Assembly: GCA_028673005.1 (NCBI GenBank)
Contig: CM054115.1
Coordinates: forward strand, 5,253,501-5,317,500
DNA from: Tanypteryx hageni
Taxonomy: Eukaryota > Arthropoda > Insecta > Odonata > Petaluridae
Direction of reading: 5' to 3'
DNA length: 64,000 nt
This document shows positions 9,043 through 20,899 of the stretch, piece by piece; the first letter of the stretch is position 1; each line of letters begins with the position of its first letter. Made by a program: the position numbers and the translations under genes. Under the pieces are notes generated by a model. That model saw only the letters and a list, made by a program, of their open reading frames with translations. It searched no databases and had not been told where the DNA came from.

Positions 9043-12000
9043 CAGTGTTTCTCAACCGGTGCTCCGCAAACATGAGGCAGGTGCTCCGCAAGCCTTTTAA
9101 AAAATTCAAGTGAAAAATCCAATTATTGGAAATATAATATTAAATTGTTTATTAGAACGAAGTGTAAAGACTTTTGTCTATCACGTTACGATAATCGCGA
9201 CACTGCTTTGATTATAAAGTCCACTTGTTCTGCCTTTTCTTTCCGAATATGTACTACCTCGTTTTCTTACCCATCCCCCAACCTCTTCCAACTTTCTGCC
9301 TCCCCTTTCCTACTCTCTAATACCCTCCCTTCTCCATCTTACTTTGTTTACTTAGAAGCATATTCACTCCCTTTATTCCTCTCTCCATTTCACGGACCTT
9401 CTCCTTCCATATTGTATACATAAAAGAACATTTTATTGCCCGCCAACCAACCTCTCCTTCACCATTCCACCTCCCCTCTCCTACTCACCGATTCCCTTCC
9501 TCCCCCTCGGTGTAGCATTTGCTATAAATTCTATATACTTGCAACTGATGATGTCAGGCTTCTGTTGTTGACTGCGGACTCTTCCACTGCCTCCCTCCAC
9601 TCGCCTTCCAAAATCGACTCGGAGACATAGTTACATCTCATGGACTATAGTTTAATTACGTTGTGCCCGCAATCCACAAAACAAGCCCGGCACTGTATGT
9701 GGGCGGCCATTTGCCCTGTGTTCCATCGTAGTTGTTTATATATCAGTTTTTTCGTTTACCATTGTGTAATATTTAAATGCGTTGGTGAGTGGTTGTGAAA
9801 CGTGTATTCTACATATTTTGTCGAATTTTGGCAGTACACGAGTAGCCTTTTGCGTTAATAAAATGAAGTTTAAATTTAATATGTTTCTATTTATTCTAAT
9901 AAAATTACGTCTGCTTGGTACCCATAGGATAAAATGAGTCAACAGACCAGGTTGACTTTTTTTATGAAAAATTCCGAAGTGAGTGAAACAAATGTTGATG
10001 AAGCGATTCCATCTACTTCCATGAGAGACAATGCCGGTAATAGATTGATTGATTGATAATTGATTGATAAAAAACACCAGCAGTATCAAAATAAGCCACT
10101 CGAGTATTTTTAGAGAAGAGAAAATGAATTTAAAAGCCAGAGGGGATTAATTAGTAACATATGCAAAGTAACTGACTCAGTGCTTAATGCATCGTTCTTA
10201 ATTCCACTCCGAATCGCCAAAACTAAAAAGCCTTTCAGCACAGGAGAAAGTTTAATCATGCCTTGCTTAGTAGATGCATGCAAGACGATTTTTGGAGAGA
10301 AGGCTGCAAAAAAAATTAGACAAATTCCCCTCTCCATCGATACGATTGCGAGACATATCACAATGATGAATGAAGGTCGTCAGCAACTGTTAGAGAAAGT
10401 GAAAAAAGCTAGAACCTTCGCTCTTCAATTGGACAAATCAACAAATATTGCTAACAAAGCTGTAATAATTATGTACGTTCGCTATATTGATTGGGACAGT
10501 GAAGTGATTGAAGAAGAATTCATGAACAGCTTTTACTTGCCACACCGTTCATCTGGGTCCGAAATATTCAAGGTAATATCTGAATATTTCTCCAGCAAAG
10601 ATATCGATATTTCAAATTGTGTTTCGATTTGTACTGATGGTGCAGCAAATATGACAGGTATACATGCAGGATTGGTTGCAAAATTTAAAGAAGTAGTGCC
10701 AAAAATTCAAATTACCAATTTCATTATTCACTGAGAATTATAAGCATGTAAAAAGTTAAGCTCAGAGTTAAATGAAGTGTTAGCAATATCCATCAAAACA
10801 GTAAATTTAATAAAATCTAATGCACTTAACTGCCGATTGTTTGAAATACTATGCGATGAAATTGGATCTGCACATTCCACACTATTATTGCATGCAGCAG
10901 TTCGCTGGCTGTCCAAAGGTCGAGTGTTAAAAAGATTGTGTGAGCTTAGAGAAGAAGTAGTGTGTTTTCTGTCTGAGAAAAATTCAGATCTTGTGAAGTA
11001 CTACAAGGATATTAATTGGTACTTGAAACTTTGTTATCTTGCAGACATTTTTCAGAATTTGAATGAGTTAAATTTATCACTAAAAGGACCACTGAAAAAT
11101 GTTTTTCACATGTATAGTAAAATAGAAGGATTTAAAAAGAAATTAAAGTTATGGGTTAACAGAGCCAAGGACAACTACTTTTATATGTTTTCTGGATTAA
11201 CAGAGCTTCTGAATGAAGTTAAAGATAGAAACAATGAAGAATTTAATTTTGCAGAACTTCAATTGATCATTTTTAATCACTTGGATACACTTAGTGATAA
11301 ATTTAATAAATATTTTCCTTTAAACAAAGATCCAAGAGTAGGTTCTTTGTGGGTATTAGATCCATTTAATGATAATCAAGGAAATAACTTATCACTAGAA
11401 GAAGAAGAGTTACTAGCTGATCTTTCCATCGTTTTGACATCACTTCAACATTAAGACTATCTCTATCCAAACTTAGTCCAAAGATAGATGTACTCTGTTC
11501 AAACATGCAGGCACAAATATCCCATTAAGTAGATACGGATTTAAAAAATCAAATTATCAATTTTCTACTAAATTTTAATGTTACTTTTTTATTACTCGGT
11601 AATTATAATATTGTTTATTAGTTTTTTGTGTTTTTGGTAAGGTTACTTAATTTTTTTAACGTTTCCTTTATTTTTATGGTAATACTTTGCTTCGACATCA
11701 AGTTTTAGGAATAATTACTATTTTGGATTTTTCTTTCATTATTTCTATTTGTTGGAATACCCTTATGTTAATCTGCCTAGTTTGTAATACTAAGTTTGTA
11801 GTATTTTCTGTTTTTATAATTAAAGGACTTGCTACAATGTTTTATTTGTTTTATGTAATAATTTAATTACGATACTAGCTATCAAGCCACTCTGGCTTTT
11901 ATAGACCATAGGTTTCTGTGATGAGGAATACATTTTTCCATAATTTATTTACAGGTATTATCTGTGTAAAAATAAGTAAGAACTTATTTATTTCATTTTG

Positions 12001-12451
12001 TGGATCGTTTTCATGAAAATGTAATATTCATGCACTGTAAAATGTAAAAAAGTATATGCATATATACAGTGCCTTACTTAATTACAGCAGCAATTCAGAT
12101 ACCCTTGACTACAAAATTTTTTCGTCTAAAATTTAGCCAAAATTTCTTTTTAATAATGAATTTGCGGAATGATTCGACGCGTATTTGAAAATCAATGGCC
12201 AGAAAATGAATTTCCATTCTTTCGGGCGTCGTTTGGTTCAAGTGCCGCATTCATCGAGGGATTTTAAGTGATTTTAAAATGCGAATGAAAAATATGCTGT
12301 ATCGCATTTGCTCCCATTTAATTTTATGTCAACCTATAGGGAGAGGGGAGGGTTTTGATTTTATATAATAGAAGGATTTTGTCTGGTGCTCCTCCTAAAT
12401 TAAGGGATATCGTGGTGTGCTCCATGGTCTTATAAAGGTTGAGAAACACTG
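9043..12451 (+). mobile_element. hAT transposon (ZBED5/SCAND3 type), intact ends, decayed core
   Basis: Terminal inverted repeats are CAGTGTTTCTCAACC at the left and GGTTGAGAAACACTG at the right. The 8-bp target duplication GTCTAAAT is perfect (9035-9042 and 12452-12459). Inside is a plus-strand transposase with a stop codon and internal deletions. The left 500 bp after the terminus (9250-9520) are strongly pyrimidine-rich. The length (3.4 kb) matches full-length elements of this group, but the broken transposase makes it non-autonomous. Confidence 0.9.
9935..11526 (+). pseudogene. hAT transposase, ZBED5/SCAND3-like, broken
   Basis: The N-terminus MSQQTRLTFFMKN starts at about 9935 and stops near 10055. 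The catalytic part opens at 10180: RIAKTKKPFSTGESLIMP, IRQIPLSIDTIARHI, FALQLDKSTNIANKA and CTDGAANMTG, ending at a stop where IIH is normally followed by RE. After it, 10777-11454 carries VRWLSKGRVLKRLCELREE and FLSEK. The C-terminal LSLSKLSPKIDVL...QAQISH follows out of frame and ends at 11526. The BED finger and the hAT dimerisation core are deleted. In vertebrates the same family gave ZBED5 and EPM2AIP1, but here the gene is dead. Confidence 0.85.
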
Positions 12452-12459
12452 GTCTAAAT

Positions 12460-13097
12460 CATGTAAGCATGTGTTTTTTGGTTATGAAAATGGTGTGAGT
12501 TATATGAGTATTTTAAGATGGGCAATGAAAGTGGTTGAACTAATAACACTCTTGTAACAATTTTTTGTCATAGGAACTATTGCATTGGGCCAATTCACGC
12601 AAGGGTCTTTAGATGTTTGCAGGAAGTACTGCAACAGGCCCATAGTTATACTTATAAACTGAACATTATACTTACTGATATTATTTAGATGAAACTTCAA
12701 TTATATTTTAACACTAATACCAATGTATTAGTTCCGTGTGTGTATGTTACTTATTGTATTGTTTGTTTAGCTTTAGGTAAACAGATAACATAACCAAGGT
12801 ATACAGTTACAGGCAATGATGTCAATGTTCCCTGACAGGCTGGCCAATGACCAATAAAAATGCTCTGAGCAATGTAGACAAGATTACACCAATTATAATA
12901 TAGATTGTTGTTAACACAAAATTCTGTCATATGCTTGGTGGTATGCATATGAAAATCAAAATCATTGAAAATATCATGAAGCAGCTAAAATCTAAACACT
13001 TTCTAGGCTGTAAAATAACAAGTATTTATGAGAAGAATTTACAGAGAAATATTGTGAAATGGCTGTTTTTACCATTAGCTAACCTTCGCATTTTAAC
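12460..13097. other. IPMK intron 2, no recognised feature
   Basis: AT-rich DNA between the hAT target duplication and the small Penelope-end insertion. Confidence 0.4.
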
Positions 13098-13109
13098 TTG
13101 TCAATGAAT

Positions 13110-13214
13110 ATATCGTTGGTAGCTCACAATAACTTTGGCTCAGATTATTAAATGTAAAGTACTCCTTTAGCCAAACCCTCTAATTGTTTGGCTAAAGGAG
13201 TACTTTACATTTAA
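13110..13214. mobile_element. minimal 105-bp Penelope-end insertion
   Basis: The insertion is flanked by the 12-bp direct repeat TTGTCAATGAAT (13098-13109 and 13215-13226). It contains a perfect 28-bp inverted repeat (13149-13176 and 13185-13212) with the word CTCCTTTAGCCAAA, which is the 3' terminal sequence of PLE1. The left 40 bp (GTAGCTCACAATAACTTTGG) match the opposite-strand outer end of PLE1 near 1830-1855. It is thus a copy consisting only of element ends in inverted arrangement. Confidence 0.75.
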
Positions 13215-13581
13215 TTGTCAATGAATGTTTACCACAGAATACTTTTTAGCTCTCATTATGATGTTGTTAAGAACAACCTATGTATTTTACATAATAGACA
13301 CAAGTAACTCAAAGTATATGTACATATGATTAAAAATACCAACATTTTCTGAAAAGAAAAGGAAAGTTACAAAATCATTTCAGCCTCAGGACTAAACTAC
13401 AAACAGTACACAAAAGGAAAAACATGAATTTTTATAGTTGATCATTTATTAGCACTAATTTCATTAACTTCCTTAGTCATTATAAAAATTCTGAGGTTTT
13501 TAATCTGGCATAGTTATTACAAAAGGAAAAGCAATAAAAATTAAAAATACATCTCTGAACAGCAGCTGACTAAATGATCAC

Positions 13582-13758
13582 CTTTGTCATTTATTCTTAT
13601 CCATCTGGTCCCATAAAATTTGGGCACATGTTCTTTAAGTTCTAAACCAACTGGATCAGGGGATGAATTAATATATTGATAGAAATTTATTTCATTCTCT
13701 CCTTGAGGCATTTTTTCAGCAGGCTTTAAAACATATCCATCTGGGTGGTGGAGCATAC
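13582..13758 (-). CDS. IPMK: inositol polyphosphate multikinase, exon 2
   Basis: This exon encodes the N-lobe of the kinase: MLHHPDGYVLKPAEK, then GENEINFYQYI and LKEHVPKFYGTRW. It aligns with the human IPMK order GILQHPDGTVLK, RELEFY and LRKYLPKYYG. The lysine of VLK is the expected ATP-contacting residue. The acceptor is TTTGTTGATAG before 13758 and the donor is AAAG|GTGATC at 13581. The 177-nt exon starts with 2 nt of a glycine codon (phase 1 from exon 1) and ends with 1 nt of an aspartate codon completed by exon 3. No stop or frameshift is present. Confidence 0.88.
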
Positions 13759-13769
13759 CTATCAACAAA

Positions 13770-14509
13770 TAAACAAAGGCACCATAAATTACAATGCATT
13801 ATCCCTTTCACAGATAAACACATATTTCTTGGCTGAACTTTGAAATTTCACTTTTTTCTCCAAGAAAATATATCAGTGAAAGCTAATCACTGAAAACTTT
13901 AAACATCTAATGCAGCATTTCTTAGGACCTAAATTTCAACTGAAAATTGGGTCGCCAGGCAATTTGAGTAGGACACCAGGGAGTTCATAGATTAAACAGT
14001 TTTTTAAATGTTAAAGAATAGTAATCTGGATTGCAAGCTTAAAATTCATGAAAATTAAATGTAACAGTATAATCTAGAAAGATAAATGCAGGCTGACCAA
14101 AGAGATTCAGTTTCTGAGAGTCCTGGCAGGTGGCCAAAATCATGGTCAGTAAGACAAGAGGTTTATGGGACAAATTAGGTAAGGAGTCCACAGCTTTGGT
14201 CACATTGCATCAAGTTCGAGGTCTATAATAGTCAAAGATAAGAATTCTAAGCCTTCATTAAACATTATAAATATGAATAATAAGGGAGCATGCAATTATA
14301 GTGTTTTTGACATAACATGGTTTTTATTTAGTAACCTTAAGTTTAAATTACATACACATAATACATGCATAATACAGCACATTATTACATCCACTCGGGT
14401 CTGGCTCACTATCAGAACAGTTGCGACTGCAGCATTGTGTGCTATTTGCAATCATTTTGCAAAGTTTTAGGCAACATATCACAATTACCCTGTCATTTTC
14501 ATACATCAT
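13770..14509. other. IPMK intron 1, no recognised feature
   Basis: AT-rich intronic DNA. A 105-codon minus-strand frame at 14348-14665 is a shadow of the Tigger-like scrap on the plus strand and shows no similarity of its own. Confidence 0.4.
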
Positions 14510-14680
14510 GCCACCTAAGGTGAGATGAAGAAAATGAGGTGAGAAGATGCAGGAAGCCATGAGTTTAGCTAAGAAAATGGTGATACTGGATAAGTTCAAT
14601 GCTGGCGGCCTAGTCAACGCACTTGGTAAAGAGTATGATGTGAATTGTTGTATGATTTGCACCATAAGGAACAGCTAGGT
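14510..14680 (+). pseudogene. Tigger/jerky-like N-terminal scrap (tentative)
   Basis: A plus-strand reading starts MPPK and later gives KKMVILDKFNAGGLVNALGK and EYDVN. This resembles the helix-turn-helix start of Tigger/jerky transposases (K.ELLDKL..G....DLAKEYGV). A frameshift or stop separates MPPK from the rest. No catalytic domain follows. Confidence 0.4.
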
Positions 14681-14699
14681 TAGCATTAGCACATGTGGC

Positions 14700-15035
14700 A
14701 TGGCCACTGGTAATGCAAGTCTAAACACCAGGCAGAATGATCAGCAAAATAAAAAAGACCAGACACAAAAAGACACAGCACTCTGTGAGAACCATGGGCA
14801 TTTGCGATGGCCTAGTTCATATTTGGGATAAGTTTAATGACTCAACCAAAGCACCATATGTGGTCTGAAATACAAACTTTAAGAAGGAAACCTTCTCAAG
14901 TGTGCTCAAAAAGTAACACTCAAAATATCCACATTGAAGAGAATAGAAGCTCATCTAAATTATACGACAGAAAAACATTTATTGGTCACCTTTTGAAACA
15001 TTTATACAATAAAGGTTAAACCAGAAAGTATCCAA
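14700..15035. other. IPMK intron 1, no recognised feature
   Basis: Possibly a decayed continuation of the Tigger-like scrap, but nothing alignable by eye. Confidence 0.3.
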
Positions 15036-15669
15036 AGGCAGAATCTTGAATGATAAAGACAAAAGTTAGTAATTACTTGTTTTCAGTTTTACAGTTTGTA
15101 TTTTATTTTTCCATTTTTAGTGTTTTTATGTTTTTAATTATATAAAAAAGGAATATTTTTAATTTTTAAAAATTTATTGTGTACATAAAAAATAAAATGC
15201 TTGTTTTACAAGAAGAAACTCAATTTGTTCCTGCCATTTACTAATATCCACAAGATTTTCACCAATACATTCACATAGGCAGTAAACAATTCAAAATAAA
15301 AAACTTTTAAGAAGACAAATGAATGTTTAGCAAAATTAATATTAATTAGGCAGAATCTTGAATGATAAAGACAAAAGTTAGTAATTATTTGTTTTCAGTT
15401 TTTCAGTTTGTATTTTATTTTTCCATTTTTAGTGTTTTTGTGTTTTTATGTTTTTAATTATATAAAAAAGGAATATTTTTAATTTTTAAAAATTTATTGT
15501 GTACATAAATAATAAAATGCTTGTTTTACAAGAAGAAACTCAATTTGTTCCTGCCATTTACTAATATCCACAAGATTTTCACCAATACATTCACATAGAC
15601 AGTAAACAATTCAAAACAAAAAACTTTTAAGAAGACAAATGAATCTTTAGCAAAATTAATATTAATTTA
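15036..15669. repeat. tandem duplication, two units of about 312 bp
   Basis: The unit beginning AGGCAGAATCTTGAATGA (15036) is repeated from 15348 with only scattered changes and a small insertion of TTTTTATG-type sequence in copy 2. Both copies end in GCAAAATTAATATTAATT. The high identity implies a recent duplication. No coding content is seen. Confidence 0.85.
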
Positions 15670-15889
15670 TAATAAAAAGCAGCTTTTTACATAGGAAGAG
15701 AATATAGGATGCTAAAAAAGGTACTTCTAGAAAGGCTACAGATCTGAAATTTGATATTATGATAGGCCATTCAGTACAACTGATGGGAAAAATCCAAAAT
15801 TTCACTTTCATAGTAGCTTTCTGAACCATTATTTCATCATTATCCCCCATAAGAATTACATGGAAATCAGTGCTGAGTTATAAAACTGA

Positions 15890-16842
15890 AGACATGCGCG
15901 CAAAAACGGGCTAACCCACACTTTTTTAATGGAGAAAAATTGAGTCAAAGGAAGCTTTCAGAAATTACAGCAAGAATTTCTATGGCTGTATTACATTATC
16001 AAGAGCTTCCGTGATGTTAGCCCAGTCAGGGATAGTTAGTACTAGTAGTTGGTGCTTGCATACTGCAAGCATTTCATCTCACCTTGAAAAAAACATTAAT
16101 TTTTAAGACAGACATTTCATCATTACAAATAGTCCTTTAATTCTCAAGATTTCACCTCTGCAGCGATTTTCGTTTTTCCCACATGTAAAAATAATAGTTT
16201 AAAACAATACCCAATTGTTGAAATTTTAAACATTTTACACTATCTTCATTATGCTACACATTTTAGCCAAATTTTAAAGTTGTAGTACTTCTAGAAGTGA
16301 AATAATATTTTTCCAATTGTTAAAATTTTAAACATTTTTAACGGCAGCCACAATAAGTTTATGGAGAGTTTAAAATGTTTATTTGTGCAAATGCATTACT
16401 CTGTATATAACTTGAAATTTTCAGCTTCCTAGCTCATCCCGTATTGTCTAATCAGTTATCTATTTGTTTAAAATTTAAGAATTTTTAACTGCCAAAATTA
16501 CGAATTCTACCTCTAAAAAAAATTTCAACTTCGTAGCACATTCGGAAATACATAAACCTTGAAAATTTGTTTAAACAATTGAGAATTTTTATCGGTCGCA
16601 TTGTTGCACTTTTTCAAGATTTTCGTTTTTTCTAGTCGGTTTTGTACAAAATTCTACCTATGAAAAAAATTTCGAATCTCCAGCACATCTGGAAGTACAT
16701 TAGTATCCTCCTATATGTTAAATGTTATATCCTCCTCTGTAAGAGTCGTCGATTTATAGTGATGCATAGTGTTCAACAGATAGCAGCACTTAACAAACAT
16801 TTAGTTTTGTTTTAGGGTTAGCCTGTTTTTGCACGCATGTCC
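15890..16842. mobile_element. element with 27-bp terminal inverted repeats, hosting a Helitron end
   Basis: GACATGCGCGCAAAAACGG at the left (15891 onward) and its inverted counterpart ending at 16841 (TTTTTGCACGCATGTC) match over about 27 bp with two differences. The 950 bp between them carry no transposase. A Helitron 3' terminus (16042) lies inside. The superfamily is not recognised, and no clear target duplication is seen beyond AACTG at both sides. Confidence 0.55.
16042..16350 (-). mobile_element. Helitron 3' end, copy 2
   Basis: On the minus strand the element ends with a perfect hairpin TGCTTGCAGTATGCAAGCA (8-bp stem, 3-nt loop), a 7-nt spacer CCAACTA and CTAG (16045-16042), followed by host T. 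This is the Helitron 3' rule. The 300 bp inward match copy 1 at 7465-7775. No Rep/helicase is encoded nearby, so this is a non-autonomous copy or a fragment. Confidence 0.65.
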
Positions 16843-17082
16843 TGAACTGCACTTTTAATTAGTTAACATTTATACAAGAACTCAGTAAATGAACAACTCT
16901 TTTGCTGAAAGAATTAATTTTTTTACTAAATTAAATTAAATTCTCTCCCTAATTAGCATACAAATTTGTTTTTAATCAGAAAAAAGGGAAATTTTTAACA
17001 ATTAAAAATATTAACTACTAAGGCAACAAGTACAATGCTTTTAAAGGGGAATTAATAATCTGTATTATGATGGCAATGCACT

Positions 17083-17275
17083 GGTGGTGCAGTGGTTAGC
17101 ATGTCAGCTTCCCATTACAAAGTTTCGGAATTCAAACCTAGCAAATGGAGGTTTTATAAAAAAAACTATCATCGGTGCCTCGTAGTAGGCAGCAGTACTG
17201 TCAGTATGGTATAGAGCCAAAAACAAATGATGTTGGTTGGGTCTATATCCAATACAGCTGTAGGCATGATCGGAA
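17083..17275 (+). repeat. tRNA-headed SINE
   Basis: It starts with a tRNA-like head. A box TGGTGCAGTGG is at 17085-17095 and B box GGAATTCAAACC at 17127-17138, spaced as in an RNA polymerase III promoter. The following 140 bp run into the 5' part of an RTE element at about 17275. The head shares TGGTGYAGTGGTTA with the SINE at 23.5 kb. It is not a functional tRNA gene because acceptor-stem pairing is absent. Confidence 0.55.
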
Positions 17276-19135
17276 CAATTTGAACAGCTACAGTACTGCG
17301 ATACGGAAAGCAAGAGGGAAACTACCACATTACAATCCCTAGTAATGATTATATGGTTGGACAATATGAGTTCTCTCGAGGCAAAACAATCCAGAGGTAA
17401 AATAGTCCCCCAATTGGATCTCTGGGTGGGGACTGCCTTGAGGAAAACATTTGTCGAAAGTAATTTACGAATAGGCACTTGGAACGTCAGAACTATGAGA
17501 AAGGCAGGAAAGCTAGAGAACTTGAAAGAAGAAATGAGAAGAAATAGAGTTGACATTATAGGACTGAGAAAAACTAGATAGGAAGGAGAAGGACAGTTCG
17601 ACCCGGAAGAGTTCACGGTAGTTTATTCTGGAGGAAATAGTGGGGAAAGGGGAGTAGCTCTGGTACTTAGGAAAGATATGATGAAAAGTGTGACAAAGAT
17701 AATAGCAACAAACGATAGACTGATGGCAATAAAGCTAAAAGCAGTCCCAGTGGACATGCTGATAATCCAGGTATATATGCCAAAGTCAGCTCATGAAAAT
17801 GAAGAAATCGAGGAGATTTATGAGCAAATTAATGACATTAATGAAAAAGACGGAAGAGGAAAGGTAAACTGCATAATAATGGGAGATTGGAACAGCATAG
17901 TCGGAGAAGGTCAGGTAGAAAATGTTGTTGGGCAATATGGACTTGGGAAGAGAAACCGAGGAGGGGAAAAACTGGTAGAATTCTGTATCAATAATGACCT
18001 TGTAGTGACTAATACATGGTTAAAAAACCATAAACGAAGGTTATACACATGGAAAAGCCCAGGAGATAGAATGAGATGCCAAATAGATTGCATCCTAGTA
18101 AAACAAAGATTCAGGAACAGCATAAAGACCGCCAAGGCATTACCAGGAGCAGACATTGATTTAGATCACAGCCTTCTAATAATTGACATAAGTACAGAGC
18201 TCAAACAAATAATAAGAAAAACAAGAAGAGAAAGACAGACTTAGGACCTAGAAAAACTGAAAGAAAGACAGGATGTAGTCAGCATGAAGTTGGAAGATAA
18301 CCTAAGAAATTTGGAAAACAAACCAAAGACCATGGATATAGAATGGGAAGAAATCAAAACCAGTATCAAGGATACCTTGGATAAAGAGATTGGAAAACAA
18401 GAGAAGAAAATCAGAAAACCATGGATCACTAAGAAAATGCTGGAGAAAATGGATGAGACGAAAATGGAAAAACATTAGCAGTGAAGAATGTAGAGCCAAC
18501 TATAGGCGTATAAACAATGAGTTGAGAAGGGTAACAGATAAAGCTAGAGAAAATTGGATAAAAGAAAAATGTGATGAATACAACAAATGGAGAAGTTAGG
18601 ACGGTACGATATGATGTACGCTAGAGCACTGGAATTGGAAGATAAGAAGGCTAAAGGAATTATGAATACAGATGGGAAGATAGTACCAGAAACAAAGGAT
18701 ATAGCACAGGTATGGGAAGAATATATTAAGGAACTATACAGCAAGCAGGCAGGATCAGCAAAAATAGAACTGGAAGATGAGGAAAACATTGAAGAAGACA
18801 ACTTAGGACCAAGTATTATGGAGAGCGAAGTAGAAAAGGCGATAGTGGAACTAAAGAAAGGGAAAGCCACAGGCAGCAATGGAATACCGACTGAGGAACT
18901 TAAAATCATGGGAGCAGAAGTAAAAGTGATCACAAAATTAATTAATAAGATTTATGCCACGGGAGAGTGGCCTTGGGATTTCCCTGAAGTAACAATGATC
19001 CCTCTAAAGAAGAAGCCAAAGGCAATGCAGTGTAAAGACTACAGAATGATAAGCATTCTGCCACACACTTCGAAGATCATTACGAGGATTCTTAATAAAT
19101 GACTGGAGAAAAAAGCAGAAGAAATGATAGGGGAA
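17275..19135 (+). pseudogene. RTE-clade LINE, 3'-truncated (endonuclease plus RT start)
   Basis: Frames at 17345-17581, 17678-18244, 18284-18478 and 18587-19102 give one polyprotein with stops. The apurinic-like endonuclease is first: IGTWNVRTM, GDWNSIVGEGQ, CQIDCILV and DLDHSLLI. A linker and the start of the RT follow: KGKATGSNGIPTEELK, KDYRMISILPHTSKIITRIL. The RT core with YADD and the 3' end are missing. Proteins of this type are often labelled craniofacial development protein 2-like, but the domains are those of RTE/BovB LINEs. It is closely related to the 57.4-62.5 kb element. Confidence 0.85.
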
Positions 19136-19147
19136 GGTATTGTAGAA

Positions 19148-19258
19148 AGTGTTTTTTTAAATTGTGATTGTAAATGTCATTATTTTTATCGATATATTGT
19201 TTCTTTTGCAACCTGGCCAGATGGCCTAATTGCAATGTATTTTTTAATAAATAAATAA
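19148..19258 (+). repeat. LINE-type 3' tail
   Basis: GCAACCTGGCCAGATGGCC then a TTTTTTAATAAATAAATAA tail resembles the 3' UTR of a LINE ending in a polyadenylation-like stretch. It abuts the truncated RTE abruptly, so the RTE 3' loss may be due to this junction. The parent family is not determined. Confidence 0.4.
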
Positions 19259-19529
19259 TCAATTGAGCTTCAAGGGTTCTTGTGTTCATGACGGTATGTT
19301 TTAATGTAAATGTTAACTATTATCGATAGACTTAAGCCTTCAAAAGTTACAAAAAATCAAAGTTTAAAAAATATCATTTATTAGGCCTGTTTTCCACTGC
19401 AAGAGGAGTTCTGCCGTTAGTTTTACTGACATGAGTGGTGTGTATGCATGGAGGCCTTCTTACTAGGTCGTCCTACGACCCTTAGATACATAGCTACGCT
19501 CCTGCTTATGCCTCTTGAGTTTCCCTGGG

Positions 19530-20895
19530 CTATCGATGGAAACTAAAATGGACATAATAAAGTGATCAGAAAGAGGTGAGGCCTTTGCTTCCATTGGACG
19601 TATTTATGATGTCAATCGTTCGACAATTGGAACCATTTTAAAACACAAACAAAAATTGATGATTACATTCACAATGCAGGCTCACTTCAGTCCGTGAATG
19701 TCAGTAAAAAACGAAGTGTCATCGTTGAAGAAATGGAACGGTGTTTAACAATTTGGATTCAGAATCAAAATAGAAAAAAAACAACGATTGAGTACTGAAT
19801 TGATTCAAGATAAGGTTAAAAGCCTTTTTCAGGATGTTAAATCGTGTATGGGGGAAACGGCGAGTGATCCTGCTGAATTTATGGCCAGTGCTGGATGGTT
19901 TGCAAAATTCAAGCGTAGGATAAATATGAAAAACCTTTCATCATCTGGTGAATCTGCAAGTGCCGTTCACGAGGCAGCAAAAAATTTTCCTGAGGCATTG
20001 GCAACAATTATTAAAGATGGGGGTTACTGTTCTTGACAAGTTTTCAATGTTGACGAGACAGGGCTTTTCCGGAAAAAGATGCCTTCAAGTACCTTCATTG
20101 CAACAGAAGAGAAGAAAGTTCCTGGATTCAAAATTTCTAAAGATCGTCTAATCCTCCTTCTGGGTGGAAATGCCACAGGAGATTTTAAATTGAAGCCACT
20201 TCTTGTTATCACTTTGAAAATCTAAGGGCTTTCAAGGGCATAGTCAAAGCAACATTTCCCATGATTTGGACTTCGAATAAGACATCACAGGTAACATCCT
20301 TGCTATTTCAGCAGTGGTTTCTTGATCAGCTGTCAAAAATTATTGTAGGGTGAGTAATTTGGCCTTTAAAATTTTATTGATCATCAATAATGCCCCAGGT
20401 CATCCTGTAACATTAGCTAACTTGGATTTAAATGTCCAGATGGTAATCGTGACCTTCAAAAGGTTTTACTTACGTCGAACTATCGCTCAAGCTATTGCTG
20501 CTACCGACGCAGATTCTTTAACCCTGAAAGACTTTTGGAAAGGGTACAGCATCCTTGATGCAGTTAAAAACATTGGTCGTTGTTGGAGCAAGCTGTGCCC
20601 ACAGTTTGTTTATGATTCACAGGATTCTGAACAAACCAAAGAGCAAATCACCCATGAAGTTGTAGAAATGGGAAAAAGTATAAGTTTATAAATGGATGCC
20701 TTAGATGTGGACGAGTTAGTGGACTCTCATTCAATTGAACTTACAAATGATGAGCTGATAGTAATGCAGAAGGAAGGCAAAGAACGGAAAGATGACAGCA
20801 ATGATGACAACACTCCTTGTCCTCCTACAGAAGTTCTGTTTGCAAAAGTCCTCAGCGATTCATTAAAGAAAATCGACGATGCTTTGATGGTATAA
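19530..20895 (+). pseudogene. Tigger-type (pogo) transposase, broken
   Basis: It starts with a METKMDII and YDVNRSTIGTILKHK helix-turn-helix, then ELIQDKVKSLFQDVK and SAGWFAKFKRRINMKNLS (CENP-B-type HTH). The DDE domain follows: [15 protein letters not shown], then [20 protein letters not shown]. The second catalytic block reads NNAPGHP (D replaced by N), and the third block (QPMDQG) is deleted. Several stops and frameshifts interrupt it. The C-terminal acidic part is at 20692-20895. It cannot encode an active transposase. Confidence 0.85.
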
Positions 20896-20899
20896 AAGA

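Noticed and set aside
9145..9630. Serine/proline/leucine-rich frames at the left of the ZBED5-type hAT
   Set aside because: They come from a pyrimidine-rich tract inside the transposon and are not conserved in the family as I know it.
17085..17138. tRNA gene
   Set aside because: A and B boxes are present but the cloverleaf does not close; it is a SINE head.
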